From Druceiella hillmani (Eukaryota; Arthropoda; Insecta; Lepidoptera; Hepialidae): a DNA stretch of 64,000 nucleotides. The notes beneath the pieces are model-generated. The model was not told where the DNA came from. It did not search any database and saw only the letters and a program-made list of their open reading frames with translations. Below, piece after piece: positions 48,091 through 61,630 of the stretch (its first letter is position 1; each line of letters starts with the position of its first letter). The stretch covers positions 5,912,001 through 5,976,000 of the forward strand of contig JAYKKI010000088.1 in assembly GCA_039881145.1 (NCBI GenBank). The letters are read 5' to 3'. Made by a program: the position numbers and the translations under genes.

Positions 48091-48599
48091 TTAGAAACAA
48101 CGTAAAAGATAATCTTATTTAAGACACTTTAGAATACTGCGGTTGTTAATAATAATTTATAGTGGAAATACTATAAATACACCAATTAACAATTTATAGA
48201 TACGTGCTATATAAAATACATTTAATAAAATGCACTTCCATTCATCTTCTACAACAATACTATAAGTAGATTCAGATTAGTGTTTAGGCAGTTAAACACA
48301 CTATATAGATATATGGTTTGTAAATAAATGGTGATTGAGTAAACAATTTTGGATCAAATGGGGTCACCATTTGAATTCTGTCTCATTTTAAAAATCCAAC
48401 AATCTCGACTTTTTTCTCTTTTAAAGGCAATAAACTAAAAACATGTATAGAAGGAGTATTCAATTTCTTAACACTTTTTAGATTCTGGGAATTTAATTTA
48501 TAAAACTATTTATAATGTATAATAATATCCTAATGTCGTTAATAGAATAACAAAATTTGATTTGCTCTCGATCTGAAGAACGACAGAAGTCAATAGACT

Positions 48600-51170
48600 T
48601 GAACTTCTGTGCAACCTCCCCCTCCATTTTATAGTATGCGTTTATTGTTTGTTTTCACCTTATGTCTCACCTTATAATCCTAGTATGATGGTTCAATATA
48701 TTCCTTTGGCATTTGTCCAGGTGATGGGTCCAAAAATGCATTTGTTTTAGAACACGCGCGATTTACTCCGCTGTTTACTCAATCAATTTACGCCCCCCGG
48801 GGACGAACAAATAAATAATGGATGCGGTCAGCGTTCGACGAGAGGCCAGATTTAATTAAATTTCTCTTCGTTGCTTAAACTTTGTTTTTATTATAATTAC
48901 CGTTTGTAAACATATGTTTATGTGTAATCCAATGGAATAAGTATTGGAGAAAAGCGTCACTTATTAATAAATGTTTGTGTGCGTAATGTATCAATGAAAT
49001 GAAAACTTTATTGGTTATTTTTTTCGCTTGTTCACAAAAGTTAATTTTCTAAACATTTTTTAAAACTAACTAAAACCAGATTATATGTAATACCTCATTT
49101 AAAAAAAAACACGCCATACCTACCATTTAGGAATACTTTGATATATTTATCATTTTGCTTTTTAATCTGCAACGGTAAATTAGATAACGTAAGTCACGCT
49201 CTTTGCCTTATATTACAGATATTTTAAACCTCTACTCTCTCTCTCTTGCTTATAATAATCAGTCACTCAGTTAGTGGAATCTAGAAACCCCTGAAAGTTT
49301 TTGGTTGTTCTGAAACAACGTAATATGACCATTCGATATAACGTCAATGCAAATAGATATGCCATAATAATATGGTATGTTGGAACCTTCTGAAGAGATT
49401 AAAATAAGAATGACAATAATAAATTTAACTTTCATTTAGATCGATATTTCGTTGTTAATCATTACTTATCCGACGTCAATTGATATATAATTGCTTCAAT
49501 GCTATATGTAAATTTCCCTTAACGATACAAAATTCATTATTTTCACCCCGACTTGTCTTGTATTACTAGTTAGCCTCATTACTATTGATATAGTCGTACA
49601 GATGGAAACATCGTTAGGGTAAATTCAATTAGTAAAGTTGGACCGAGGTTTAAAATAAATTTTAATCGCTATAGTGAAAAGGGATGTAACCCCTTGTTAA
49701 GTAAGTTGTGAGGTTAGATTAGAGGTTAGACGTTGATAGTACCTAAAGAAGGCAATAATTTGTTTAAAAAATACTTTCGTTGCTTAAAAATGTAATTATT
49801 GAAATTTATATAGTATTTATATTAGTCGTGGGTAATTTTGGTTCATCAAATAAATGAATCCCTGAATCTGATTTAAAAAAGAATCAATTTATATTAATGA
49901 CTCAATGTGTCCTATAATAAAAAAACTGTATCGGTCGAAATACGCTGCAATTGAATGTTTTCTGAATCAAACAACTCTTAAATTATATCCAATATACATT
50001 GGGTTGAAACATTTATAGTGACAGACATAAGATCGTCAACCAAATGCGCACTTATCTAGTGGATCAGATACTTTCCGCTCTGTCTGTGTGATTCGTTTTG
50101 CAAGCTAATACAATAAATGATCGCGTACCATAGAGTAAAGAACAATTTCACTAACGTGAACATTCAGCCCGATATTGAATTACCCAATTGCAAGCCAAAT
50201 CCGTTCGTTGCTACATCAAAACCGTTCCTGAATCAAAGAGTTAAATTAATCAACAAAATTTCAAGTGAATCATTTAATTTAGTCAAACGGTGTTTTGTTC
50301 TGATGTTATTATTCACTCGTTCACGGATTACACACGTTTAAGTTATTAAGGCTTAGTTACTAAGGTACGTTTCATTTACAGAAACAAACTGCATCAATTT
50401 ATTTATTAAAGACGCTTCCATCTATTTGTATCCATGTCATCTATTCCCTATACGATTGACGAAAATAAAATGTTTTAAAAAAAACCGCCAAATACGATTA
50501 GAACTTTTGAGTCGAAATTCTACATGCAGGCCATTATGAATTGCAAGTAATTTATTAATTTATTTACAATTTTCAATAAAAACTGTTCTTGATAACTGAA
50601 CAAATCTTTCAATCACACAATTGTAAACAGGTTATATTTTGAATTAGAGGTCGTCGCATTCACTTTTATTGGCTCAATAATTTTAGTTTAGCGTAGAGTA
50701 TTGTCTTACAGGATATGGCACTTTCTTGGGGTAACGGGCTGTACTATAGAATTATTATAATAAATTCCTTAGCACATATTTTTATATTGATTTTAATATT
50801 CATTTCGTTTCCACATTCGCTACAGTCACATTACATTTTAATTTCTAAAAAAATTAATTTAAAATTACAATAGTGTTGCTCGACCAAAATCATTTTGTGA
50901 CGAGCTATACTATTAACGATGTTATTTCTTTCGAGTTTAGATGTAAATTTGCATATTTGTCATCATTTTTGAGTTACTTATTGGAAGACAAATGTTTTAT
51001 TAATTTAAATTTGATCAAGTAAAAGTTAAAAGGATAATATATTTTACTAGTGTAGAACAATTTTAATAAGTAAGAAAGATATTTCGATTTGAGAAAATAG
51101 TAATTAAATAGTCAAATTGCAATAAAACAGCTTAATTAAAAAATGGAAATACATTTAAACATCAAAAATA
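48600..51170 (+). repeat. Block B, right copy (B2)
   Basis: Partner of B1 without the LINE; it gives the empty site for it near 50,610. No gene is recognised. The 74-residue ORF at 50,117-50,341 has no counterpart frame in B1. Confidence 0.85.
48791..48903 (-). repeat. Conserved ~110-bp core, copy 4 of 5 (minus orientation)
   Basis: The reverse complement reads GGTAATTATAATAAAAACAA, then AAGTTTAAGCAACGAAGAGA, in register with the plus copies. It faces the core at 51,776 across about 2.9 kb. Confidence 0.75.
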
Positions 51171-51775
51171 ACACAAAACAATCGCTTCGCGTACCACGAA
51201 CTGCAATGACGTCTGCCTATTGCCTACGATGTCTACTGCCTACAATCTTTGCCGTCTACGATGTCTGCCTTCTACGGCTTAAGTACCTGCCCGCATTCGT
51301 TTAAAAAAGGTGCATTTTTAGATTTTCAAATGAAATCTACTCCCATATTTTTATATTACCAACTCAAAAATGAGTTATATTGAGAATTTAATGCTACGAA
51401 CATATTCTACAGGTTGACATTTAACAGCCTATGCGTTGTTTATATGTCAAATGAATGTAGCAAAAATAATTCGTTTGTGGAATCGCCTTGTGTGAAATCA
51501 GTCCATTGTTTTTCAAATTTTGAGATGGGAATATCATATATTTCAATAAAATTTCATTAATCATTACACTGTATAATGCATTTAGTGATGAAAAAATACG
51601 TTTTTCTTTAAATTTTTACTTTTTTGTCTAATAAAATGGAATCTGAGAAATAATTTAAAAAAAGCAATTGACATTAAAATGTTTGGCACGCTTCGTAATT
51701 AATCACATGTTGACATGAAGTATCTTCCTCAAAAAACCCCATCCGTTCGGATCACGCATAAAGTAACTTTTGCAA

Positions 51776-51889
51776 AGAGCGATTATAATGAAAACAATGT
51801 TTAAGCAACAAATAGAAGTTAATTGAATCTGGCCTGTCGTCAAAAGCGGCCCGCGTCCATTGTTTGTTTGCTCTCTTCAAGGAATGCCA
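51776..51889 (+). repeat. Conserved ~110-bp core, copy 5 of 5 (plus orientation)
   Basis: Starts AGAGCGATTATAATGAAAAC and keeps the GCGGCCCGCGTCCATTGTTT end. Confidence 0.75.
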
Positions 51890-54249
51890 ATTACTTGAGC
51901 AAACAGCGGATCACACGATGACTCTCTCGGGGGATTCTAAACTATCTATAGGAGGCTGACTTTTTCCAAATATCTGCTTTCTGTCAATGATTGGTGTATT
52001 AACAAAACCATAAGCGTAACACCAGTAAAGGACCGTCCATTGAAATTCGCTGCGTAGCGAGCTTTTCACTTTCGAGTGATGTGAAATAAAAAAATAATTG
52101 TAGCCAAAAACTAAAATCTCAATTTTGATTGGATTTCATTGTGAAAAACTGACGATATAAATTTGAAACAGCTAAACAAATATTTGTGTGCGTATGCATT
52201 CGTGCGTGCGTGCCTTCATACGCGTGTGTTTCTGTCATGCGCCCTAGCTTGCTAGGTAAAATAAGAAGCTGCTAAATATTATAACAACACTCGAAAAATA
52301 ATATTATGGCTGTTCCCATAGAATAATTGTTTTACTATTCTTATAAAGCAATTTCATTTATGTAATCGTCAAACGTCCTGCCATATTTTTGCTGATAACG
52401 CGAGCGTATATGTAACATGTCCTAATTATGTCTTAACATCTTCTGGTTATGGAAATGTGAAAAATTTTGAGAAATTAATTCTTGGAAAATCTTATTTTTT
52501 TAGGAAAAATCGATATTCGCTTTCTTGTATTACTGGATTCATGAATGATTAAGGACTCTAATATCTACTTGTCTTAACGTTTATAAATTTTACCCATTTT
52601 TCTCCTATTGAGAGTACCACAGGAGAAAAATTAAAATTTTCTCCTATTATGAGTATCAGTGTACACAGATATTTATGACTCGTATAAAATTCGTTGATAA
52701 TGAAATTAATGAAATTATTTTAATGGCGAATGAAATTATTTTAATGGCGAATTTATCTAGGAAAAGTTCTAAAAATATATAATATGCTTATAGAAGGTGA
52801 ATCTCATACAAATAATTAAGCCTTTTGATAATTAAGCTTCGCTATTAGTACCAAGAGTTGCAGTTCTTCAATGAGAGACCATTACTAGCTTGTGCAATGG
52901 ACACGTTTACTCTAAGCCAAGAAGCCTGAACCAATAATACTGTTATATAAAAACAGCATCATCTAATTTCCTTCAGCCCCGTTTATGAAATATTACGTTT
53001 CGGAGTGACGTGGAATATATGCCCTGCCCCCCTTATTATTTTAACTATGGATTTGAGAAATGTGAAAAAAATTCTACGCTAACAGTTTATTATAATTTCC
53101 GGATAATATTTAACTAGATAATCTTATATCGGGTGTATCATAACGCGCGCACTGATAAAATGATATGGAAACCCTATGACTGTAACAGATTTATGGAAGG
53201 ACGGAACTATTTTAACAGGAAAACTAAAAATGTACATGTTTATCTCTATTGTACTTATTGTTGAAGTTTGTTTGTTTAATACACTCTACGAGTTAATTCT
53301 ATGTGATTCCTAACTATTGAGAATTTATGTTGTAATTTCCACAAGGCAAAGGATGCCACGTTTAAGTTGTGATGCTTAAAATTATAAATAGCATGAAACT
53401 AGAAATCGTCTTCAAAACAGGTGTGAGGAATATTTTTGAACGTGGTAAAGGCCTTTTAAGTCACATTAAAAAGTTGTTTACAAAATTGTGGGTATCGTAG
53501 ATACAACTCTAGGTTTAAAATAATTTTATACAAAAAATATCCTTCCCAAATGCAAAAAGTATTGACGATGAAAAAAATATATATAATTAAATAAAGGAGT
53601 ACAGTCAAAATGAGTAGTCACTTTTTGCGTTGTATATAAAATAGACGACATTGATTAGAAAAGATTATATTGTGTTTTCGATTCGGAAAATTTTCCACGT
53701 AAAACGATAATAAGAGACATTTTAACTATTACTCAAGTGATTTTCATTGTCAACATAAAAACTACGTTTATGGTATTGTGTAAACATAAGATCCGTAAAT
53801 ATAATATCGGAGACGCCATCGATAAAATTTCTTTTTGGGTATCATTCGGTAGCTCGGAAGGGAAATTAAGTTAGCAGGTAGCGTAAGAGATTATCGTCAA
53901 TTTCTCTCTCGATTCTTCTATTTGTAGAAATGCCAATAAGAAGTAAACTGGTACAAAAATTATTGATATTTTCAATTCATCATATTTAGAAAATTAAAAA
54001 AAGGCCCACACTGAAGTGGATTGGTTTCTCCATTAGATCACGTAGCTCGATGGTGTTAACCTTGTTTGTGTATGGCTATATCCTTGATGCGTACTTCTTT
54101 ACGGAGAATGAATACAATTATAATGTAATAAAGAACACAATTTGTCATCTGAATTACACAACCTTGCTTTAAATAGCGAGGGTTTGATGTTGCGAGGAAT
54201 ATTATCAATATTGATCTTCAAAAACAATCGTAAGTATCGACGCTAATAA

Positions 54250-54456
54250 TTGTGTTCATATTTGTTTTTTTAGGATGAAAACTTAATGTTTTTAATAAGA
54301 AAAGTGAATTGTACAATTGTTTGTAAAATGTGTGTTTTTGTTAATAATCTCTTGATGGCATTTCTAATAAAAATATATTTAACTAATATGTAGTACGCTA
54401 TTAATATTCGATGTTTTATCACGATATTTTGTAGAACATTCGCACGGTTCAGCTAG
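54250..54456 (+). mobile_element. Possible Helitron 3'-end fragment in A3
   Basis: About 200 bases absent from A2 at the same point. The right end reads TTCGCACGGTTCAGCTAG then T, like the 3' end of the Helitron at 2,223-2,717 (CTTCGCACGGGTCACGCTAG). A clear hairpin and a clean TC start are not visible, so this is tentative. Confidence 0.45.
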
Positions 54457-54468
54457 TATATGTATATA

Positions 54469-54512
<44 letters not shown>

Positions 54513-54520
54513 TGTATATA
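54457..54520. repeat. (TA)n microsatellite with TATG interruptions, A3
   Basis: Partner of the tract at 29,017-29,066 and directly adjacent to the possible Helitron end. Confidence 0.95.
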
Positions 54521-54759
54521 AAGTAAATTTTCAGGTATGACACAGCACATTTTGTTACAGTATGAGACTCACTATTTATTAATCAATTCAAAACATACAA
54601 ACATCAACATGTCATAAGATGAGGCATTATGCATACCCCATTAAACAAAAGTTTACGTATGCTAAACCACAAAAGCTATTAATATATTATCTTTGAGAGG
54701 AAAATGTATTACGAGTGCAGCCTAATAAGTAAGAGGCATTTGACTGGTTCAATCTATAT

Positions 54760-56330
54760 ACTTTTGCCCGTCTACGTTCTATTAAATAAGAAGTTAAATT
54801 AGAACGTACATTTAAATTGCGTTCATATGCGCGTTCAAAGATTACTTGATAAATTTTTTTTTTCGCAATTTTTCCTATGTTTTTTTTATTACGTTTTATC
54901 ATTTATTATTCTAGATAAACTCAAGCCTGAATAAATATAATATATTTAATACATTTGATATCAATTATCACCTTCTCAACTCGTGAATGGATTTGCTATT
55001 AAAATTATTCAAATAATATGACGAAATATGCAGATTGGTAGGTACACTTTTTGAATTCATTCCATGTGGCATAATATTTTTTCCTTGCACAGATCTTTAT
55101 GATATTAGTGTATTTCGGTGGTATAAATGCTCCGTTCCTTATGTATTATTTGCAATTTTACTTTAAAATGGCATTCTACGGAACAAAACTACGCTAATAT
55201 TATGACAGCCTAGACACATCAAATTTGATATAAAATGAACTGCATCCCTTTATTTTTAGCAATTAACTAGCATCTTAGATTTATGATACTAGTTTCTTGC
55301 CTAATACTGACGAGTTTTGCGTTTCAAAAAGGAGATATGCGTACAAGAGATTACGAGAGAGAGACGTACTACCGATTTCATATAACGAGTACATTCCTCA
55401 TTTGGATTTGTGTCTGTTTTGGTTACGTTTACATACTTCATGGTATGTTTTAAATACTACTAGCATAGAGTAAAGTAAACTTCCATTATCATAGGTACGT
55501 AAGAAACCAAGTATGTTGTTGTCGATCGAATATAAATTTAAAGAAATCGACGATTTCTTCTTTTGGTAATATGAAATTGCTTCATAAATATAATAATGAT
55601 GCTATGTTACTAGTATTATAAATTAATAATAACACAACACACATAAACGTAAACCTATATGAATATGATTAGGCATTGACGCATCATATCATGGCCGCAG
55701 AGAAGACAATTGGGTATATATTTATTTATAGAAATAAATTATTTTGAATTTTAAGTAACGAATGAAAAAATGTCAGTATATTGTTAGATAAATAGCTTAT
55801 TTGAAAGGCTCTATCAAGTAATATTTTTTTTTAATTACTTATTAAAAATACATGAAAATGGTACACGTAATTATTTTGTAGTAGAGAGATTTTAATAGGA
55901 GAGGCAAAATTTAAAGTTTGTAGTATATCAAGAACTGGAGCCAACGAGTATGTTTGTAATTTATTTCTTGTTTTAGTAAATAATTATATTCGTGATACTA
56001 TATGTATGCTTTCATTCGATGAAACCATTGAGAGAAATAGTTGGGCCTCTTTTCCTTAGACTTCAATTCCCCCGCTTTTTTGAAAGCATTCATCACTACT
56101 CCGGAGTTCGGGAAACGAATTTTTCGCAGTATAACACTTTTATTCTTCGCATGATGTGTGGTCGAAACTGTATGGCTAATAGTCCATAATTTCTACTCAC
56201 GACCTAATTAAATATTTGGTTGTCGGTCTGGATAAGTAAGCGAAGGTATTGTCTTGGTGAGGGAGATTTCTACTCTGAGGGCATTTCTCTCTAACCGTTT
56301 CCAAAACTATATGCAAGCAATTGATAACCT
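54760..56330. other. No gene seen
   Basis: AT-rich DNA without a partner block. The 65-residue ORF at 55,992-56,189 lies in a slightly GC-richer patch but shows no recognised motif. Confidence 0.5.
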
Positions 56331-57450
56331 AAGCGAAGTACGAAAACAAATCATTTCCGACATGATATTAGTGGAGAGGTACATTATCAAAGTATTTCAA
56401 GGTTTGCCAAAATATTATTAAAATCTTCATGTGAAGTGCCAATTTTATGCACCTAGGTCTATAGTCTAGAAAACGTGAAACTGTGATATACGGATGGATA
56501 AATATGACGAAATTATATTTTCTTTTTTACGCAATACTAAAAAATAAGCTCCCTTAGTTTTTTATATCTTTTAGTTTGGTTGTTGCAAATGAATGGAAAT
56601 AATATTTATTGTAATTATAAGCAAACACCTTGTTATCAAATGCTGATAATTTTAGTTGGAAATTCTAATCAAATGCCATTTTTCTTGAGAATGCTTAAGC
56701 CACTGACTGCAATATAATTGCAATCTCTGAATCTTTTGATGACACAGTTATTGTATTTAACAGTTTTATCATTAACTTGCTTAATAAAAACCGCCCGTTC
56801 AATGAAAGTGTCCATTAAAACAATTAGTACCGATTATGGTCGAGCTGAAGCGATGTAAAGTGCAGACTCCAGTCCATGTCGGTGGGATGATTATAGAGTG
56901 CTTAGGAATAAGTATTCGTAAATGTGCAAAAATGCCAAAAACACTATATTTTTGTATTAATACGTGACTCTTACCTGTTCTATTAAGAATTGGAAGTTTC
57001 TGGACTTTTTAGTTTTCAGAAGATCGTATACCGATTCGGAGAGCTGGCGATTAGATATCCATCAAATAAATACACATTCTTTTTAACTGACGGGTAGTGC
57101 TTGGCTATACTACTAACTTGGTAACTACGAACAATATCTCCTGTGACTATGAACAGTATTTCTTGGTAACTATGAACAGTATCTAGTGTTCATCTCTATC
57201 TACTCAACACTTATTCAAATTAATGGATACCCATGATTCTGAAATCAAACTATCAAATCCCTCTCATTAAATCTTCTTGCGATCAAATCGAAAACCATAG
57301 AAAATTATGGCTTTAATTTTAATGCTCTTAAACCAATTAAATATGATGCAGTTCCGGTCAGTGCCAACATTTTTAACACTTCTCTATCAAGGTAGCAGAT
57401 TTTTCCTACAGAGCGGAAAGAAACGTATATTCTTCAGATACATAGGATTT
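56330..57450 (+). repeat. Block F, right copy (F2), containing the same dead LINE
   Basis: Direct partner of F1. It joins E2 within about 10 bases (57,445-57,457), whereas on the left E1 and F1 are in another order and orientation. This point is a rearrangement breakpoint. Confidence 0.85.
56690..57450 (+). pseudogene. Old non-LTR retrotransposon remnant, F2
   Basis: More decayed partner of the F1 remnant. Bases 57,365-57,440 read NIFNTSLSR, stop, QIFPTERKETYIL. The stop (57,393-57,395) is at the same codon as in F1, so the element was already dead when the block was duplicated. The linker part around 56,700-56,930 is recognisable only by its DNA match to F1. Confidence 0.7.
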
Positions 57451-57639
57451 AAGTTAATCACGTACAGTAACTCTTTTTTTTTAATACTATTTTACAATTT
57501 ATTAAACCGTAACGTAGGTAAAATTCTATTCAAATTTAAATTAAGTAATATTAGTTCGGAATAATTCTAAATTATTACATAGTTATAAAATGCAGTTAGC
57601 TAAAGAAACACTTTGGTGCGACGTTCAAAAATTTGGTTC

Positions 57640-58170
57640 TAAAATGTCCAAGTGAGAAATAATAAATATACAAGCGTTTACCAGCACGCAGCTAAATAAT
57701 GTTGGCTTCACAAAAATCTTTAATTACGCCGAACCCTTCACATCACACAACGACATCCGTTTTAAACAAACATGACAAAAACATTAAATTATTTATTTTT
57801 ACGCAAGCGTGATGTCACAAAGCCTAGTTAACACGATAGCAAATTAAACACTAGTACGTTAACGAACAAAGTGAGATAGGTTTAAAGGAAAAAAAATGTA
57901 CCTAACACAGTGTAGCTTTCACGTGTTATAAAAGTGGACCCCCGTGACTGCGGTTACTCCTCAGGCAAAGCGGGCAAATTGTAAACCCGTACAGTGTACC
58001 GTTTGTTTCATAAAGCGCTGGTAAATTATGGTATCAGCTTTTGAATAATGAAAGTGCACGCCATGAGAGGGAATTATTTGAAGAGGCGCTCAGAGCGTGA
58101 GTCGTTTTGCGCAGTTTTAATGAAAGACGATTTACATGTGACAATACCGACATTGTAACAAGTTATGATT
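57640..58170 (-). repeat. Highly conserved core of block E, E2 copy
   Basis: Partner of 33,860-34,400. GGCGCTCAGAGCGTGAGTCG and the neighbouring 100 bases are unchanged between the arms. The module TATAACACGTG is at 57,920-57,930 on the minus strand. Confidence 0.7.
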
Positions 58171-59149
58171 AAAATTTATATGATTTAATGTTGGTTTTGC
58201 TTTTTTAAATTTTATAGAATTCTCTTATCAATCAAAATAATTAAAGCATCGGCATTTGCTCCACTATGTTCATGTTCACAATAATCTGAATATTATATTT
58301 CCATAACAGATTTGCACTCAATTTGAAGGTATAAAATATACATGAACAGGGAACTAGCACAACTGCGAGCCAGAAGTCACTGGCTATATGAGGGACTGAA
58401 TCTGTTTTTTATTGAATTCTGTAAGAGAATGTTTAAAAATCGATTTTCTTGGAAAATTGCAAACCCCTTTGTGGGTAATGCAACGTATTAAGCATTATTA
58501 TCATTTTGTAAGCATTTATGCCCTTATTGGCATTTATATTAGCAAAAAGAAAAAAAAAATATTTTCCACGATGTAAATATGTAATCTAATATATTGTGAA
58601 TTATCAACGCAATATACGAGGTGACGCACCAAAAATCTTACTGAGTCTTGGATACGAGGATTATTTCACCGAGATGAAATAAAATTATGAAATATAACCA
58701 TATAAAAATTCTTACCTCTACGTCGCATAAAGTTTGAGAAAAAAAAGTGAAAAATGGACGATCGGACGGATATAAGTTGTTCCACAAATGTTACGACTTC
58801 CTTGTTTTGATGCCGAACATTAAAAACTGAAAAAAAAAGGTTCGAAAACTAGTTCAAAATTTTACTTATATTAATATTTCACAAGGTAATACTGGTCGAC
58901 ACAGACATCACTTTTGCTTGAATAAAATACTAAACCTTTTATCGATATCGCATTTATCGAAATACTTTGAAATCCAGAAGAGAAGAGAGACATGAACACA
59001 TGCTATCATAAATAAAAAAACATTGAAAATTAAATCCTTGTCATCTTCCCTCAATTAAATAAAAACTAAATTTAAAAATGTCATCACCTGCTCTTAAACA
59101 GAAACAATATGCGAATCAAATCAAGCGTAAATCCATTGTTAAACAAAGT

Positions 59150-59270
59150 AAAGCGTTTAACGCAAAATAACGCGCCGGTTACACTGTGGCTGGCTCTTTT
59201 ATATATTCTGTACGGGAAATCCCCGTTAGTGATGTCGCCCTCCGGCGGCCAGGCGATAAACGACATCTCT
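59150..59270 (-). promoter_or_regulatory. Promoter-like module P1 in E2
   Basis: On the minus strand: GCCTGGCCGCCGGAGGGCGA (within 59,235-59,256), TATAAAAG (59,203 down to 59,196), GCCACAGTG, then CCGGCGCGTTATTTTGCGTT. The order and spacing are the same as in E1. No ORF follows. The role is inferred. Confidence 0.4.
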
Positions 59271-60513
59271 CTTATTAAGCAATGAAAATATTACAAAAAA
59301 ATCTTTTCGTTCATAGTTTTTCAATGTTGTGTCAATGGTATATAATGTTCGATTATTTCTTTATTCCATTAATCAAAAATCAGGGTCTTGCATCCTGATA
59401 AGGAATAAAAATTGAGGGGAGTTTTGAACTTGACCGAAGATTTAAACATAAAATTCTAAACGACGGTAAAACTGAATTGGAAAACAAATGAAGTAGAGAG
59501 ATATTAATACTCTATGATTATCTTCAAATTTAGAAACTTGTGACTCGCTTCTTCTTAAACAATTTTTAATAAATTTTTTAATCCCAGTTTTTAATTAACT
59601 AATATTTTCAAGACATCTTATTAAAATCAGATATTTCTGGGGCAGTCAACTACCCCATTGTGATAAGAATTATTGTATTTTTATTATACTTTTCAATGGA
59701 AAATATTTTATGTTATTTAGATATTTATAGTTTTTAAATACTGATTTATTTTTTAAATATTTTTCTCTTCAACTCTATCTGAGCATCATCAAATTACGGA
59801 CTGCAGTTGATTAAAAATATATTAACGGAATAAATATGAGTAGTCTTTTCAATAGTATGATTCCGTTAATGACCTTATGTATATTTTAGCGTGTTCCTAT
59901 GAAACAATTAACAATATTATTTTTAATATATGTATATTTTCCACAGACAAGAAAATATCGGGAATTTTTCAAAATCTATAAGATTTAAAATCTTTCCTAT
60001 AGTTTTTCCATAAAATTTAGGTAAGCTACTAGTAACATTGTTGTTTTAGGAGTTTTGCAGATGGTGGAGTAGGATATGCTTTACATGCACGTTTCTTGTG
60101 AATATTATTTTATTATACAGTTTTATAATCCCTATAACTAGCCCGTTCAATTTATATCCCATATGACATATAAAAATAAAAAAATCACACTATTGGTCAA
60201 ATGGGACCCGCCTATAATTTCTATGTAAATTTGTTTGACAATTAACACATTGAGACGCACCATATTACATGCGTATCAGTAAACTTTCTAATTATACCAA
60301 ATTTAAACTTTAAAAATCGAGTGGTATCCGAGAAGAACGGCTGTTGCAGATAGACGTACACCTAAGCGATTTTATAACTTTTTTCCTTTTGAGCCATAGT
60401 ACAATAAAAACAATAAAAATTGAGACATTAAAACAAAAAGTAATGAAGATAATGAAATTAAGACCCAACATCAAGTTTTATTATCGTATTACATGTATTA
60501 TTCATTTAAGACA

Positions 60514-61630
60514 TCTATACATATAAAACAAAGTCGTGTTAGTTACACCGTTTATAACTCAAAAACGGCTGAACGGATATTTTTGATTTTTATTTTTTTT
60601 TGATTTGTCTTCGTCAGGAATAGGATAATAAGTAATAAAACATTGAAAAAATTGACGAAAAAAAATTTTATGAAGAAAATTTATTTTCTCATACATTTTG
60701 TTTGGAACGGCTTTTTAATGATATATCGGGAACGGATTGACTGATTTCGGTGAATATTTTGTTTTTTCGTCTCGGCTTCGAGCAGTCTCCTCGGGCATTG
60801 GAAAAGTAAGAAAATCACAAATAATTTAAATAAGTATAAAACGTATTTGTTCTGTGTATAAAACGTAATATGTGATAAATTACAGAAAAAAATATGTCAT
60901 AAATGACAGTTCAGACAAAAACTATAAATGGTTTTCAATAATTTTTATTCAGTTTTCCACCATTATTGCATTGGAACTCGTTTAAATTAATTCCTTTCAA
61001 ACTATTGTTTCTGAAATTCATCAGCGAAAAGTTATTTCAAATAGGTAGCTGAATTAAGTTTTACGAGTATGAAGTGCACATTGTGAAACGTTGTAACTTC
61101 GAAGATGTTCAGTTCGTGAGGTTATGACATTTGTGATTGTGCGCGCATCGATAATTGCTTCATTATGTAACAAATCACAATGCCAATCATTCCGTGTTTG
61201 CAGCCTTAATCTAGAAAATTAATGTTTCTCTCATGGTCAATTGTATGAAGCATGTTCACGTGTCGGCAAACCATCCGCTTTGTTCGTTCTTGCTCTCGCA
61301 CCTGACAACAATACGAAATGTCATATATCACAAAGAAGGGAACCGACCCGAGTGCAACCCACCCAGAAACAGTTTAACAGAAAGTAGTGCAACAGTGCTA
61401 AGCGAATAATTTCGATACGCTTCAATAAAGCAAATGTCTTGCTGCGACATGAATTAAATTTATTTCAATGTAATTAAAATACTTTTCAATTTGATTTTTG
61501 TACATTTATTGAACTTAATTCATTTCGAGTACGCATTTTATTTTAATAAAAAACTGAATTTAATTCAGCTAATAAGTTAACACAATATTTATTGATTCTA
61601 AGGCGGTACGAAGTTCGCTGGGTCACCTAT
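60514..61630 (+). mobile_element. Non-autonomous Helitron (~1.1 kb) with a GC-richer passenger
   Basis: Starts TCTATACATATAAAACAAAG (60,514) and ends CTAT (61,627-61,630; consensus CTAG), between A (60,513) and T (61,631). A short palindrome (CGAAGTTCG) lies before the end. Removing it restores the sequence of E1 exactly across the junction ('catttaagaca' to 'tatttcat' in reverse), so the insertion is well supported. The left part has 'ataactcaaaaacggctgaa', a phrase common in insect Helitrons. Bases 61,080-61,400 are less AT-rich and may be captured host sequence. No Rep/helicase coding is present. Confidence 0.82.

Larger units (their letters stand above)
42480..48330 (+). repeat. Block C, right copy (C2)
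   Basis: Partner of C1 (8,740-18,770), collinear except for the inverted sub-block 47,340-48,090. It is shorter than C1 by several unshared segments, but carries the expanded 32-bp satellite. No gene is recognised. Confidence 0.85.
51170..54760 (+). repeat. Block A, right copy (A3)
   Basis: Partner of A1 and A2. It lacks the TIR element, the 495-bp Helitron and the RTE-type LINE, and so supplies the empty site for each. No gene is recognised. Confidence 0.85.
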
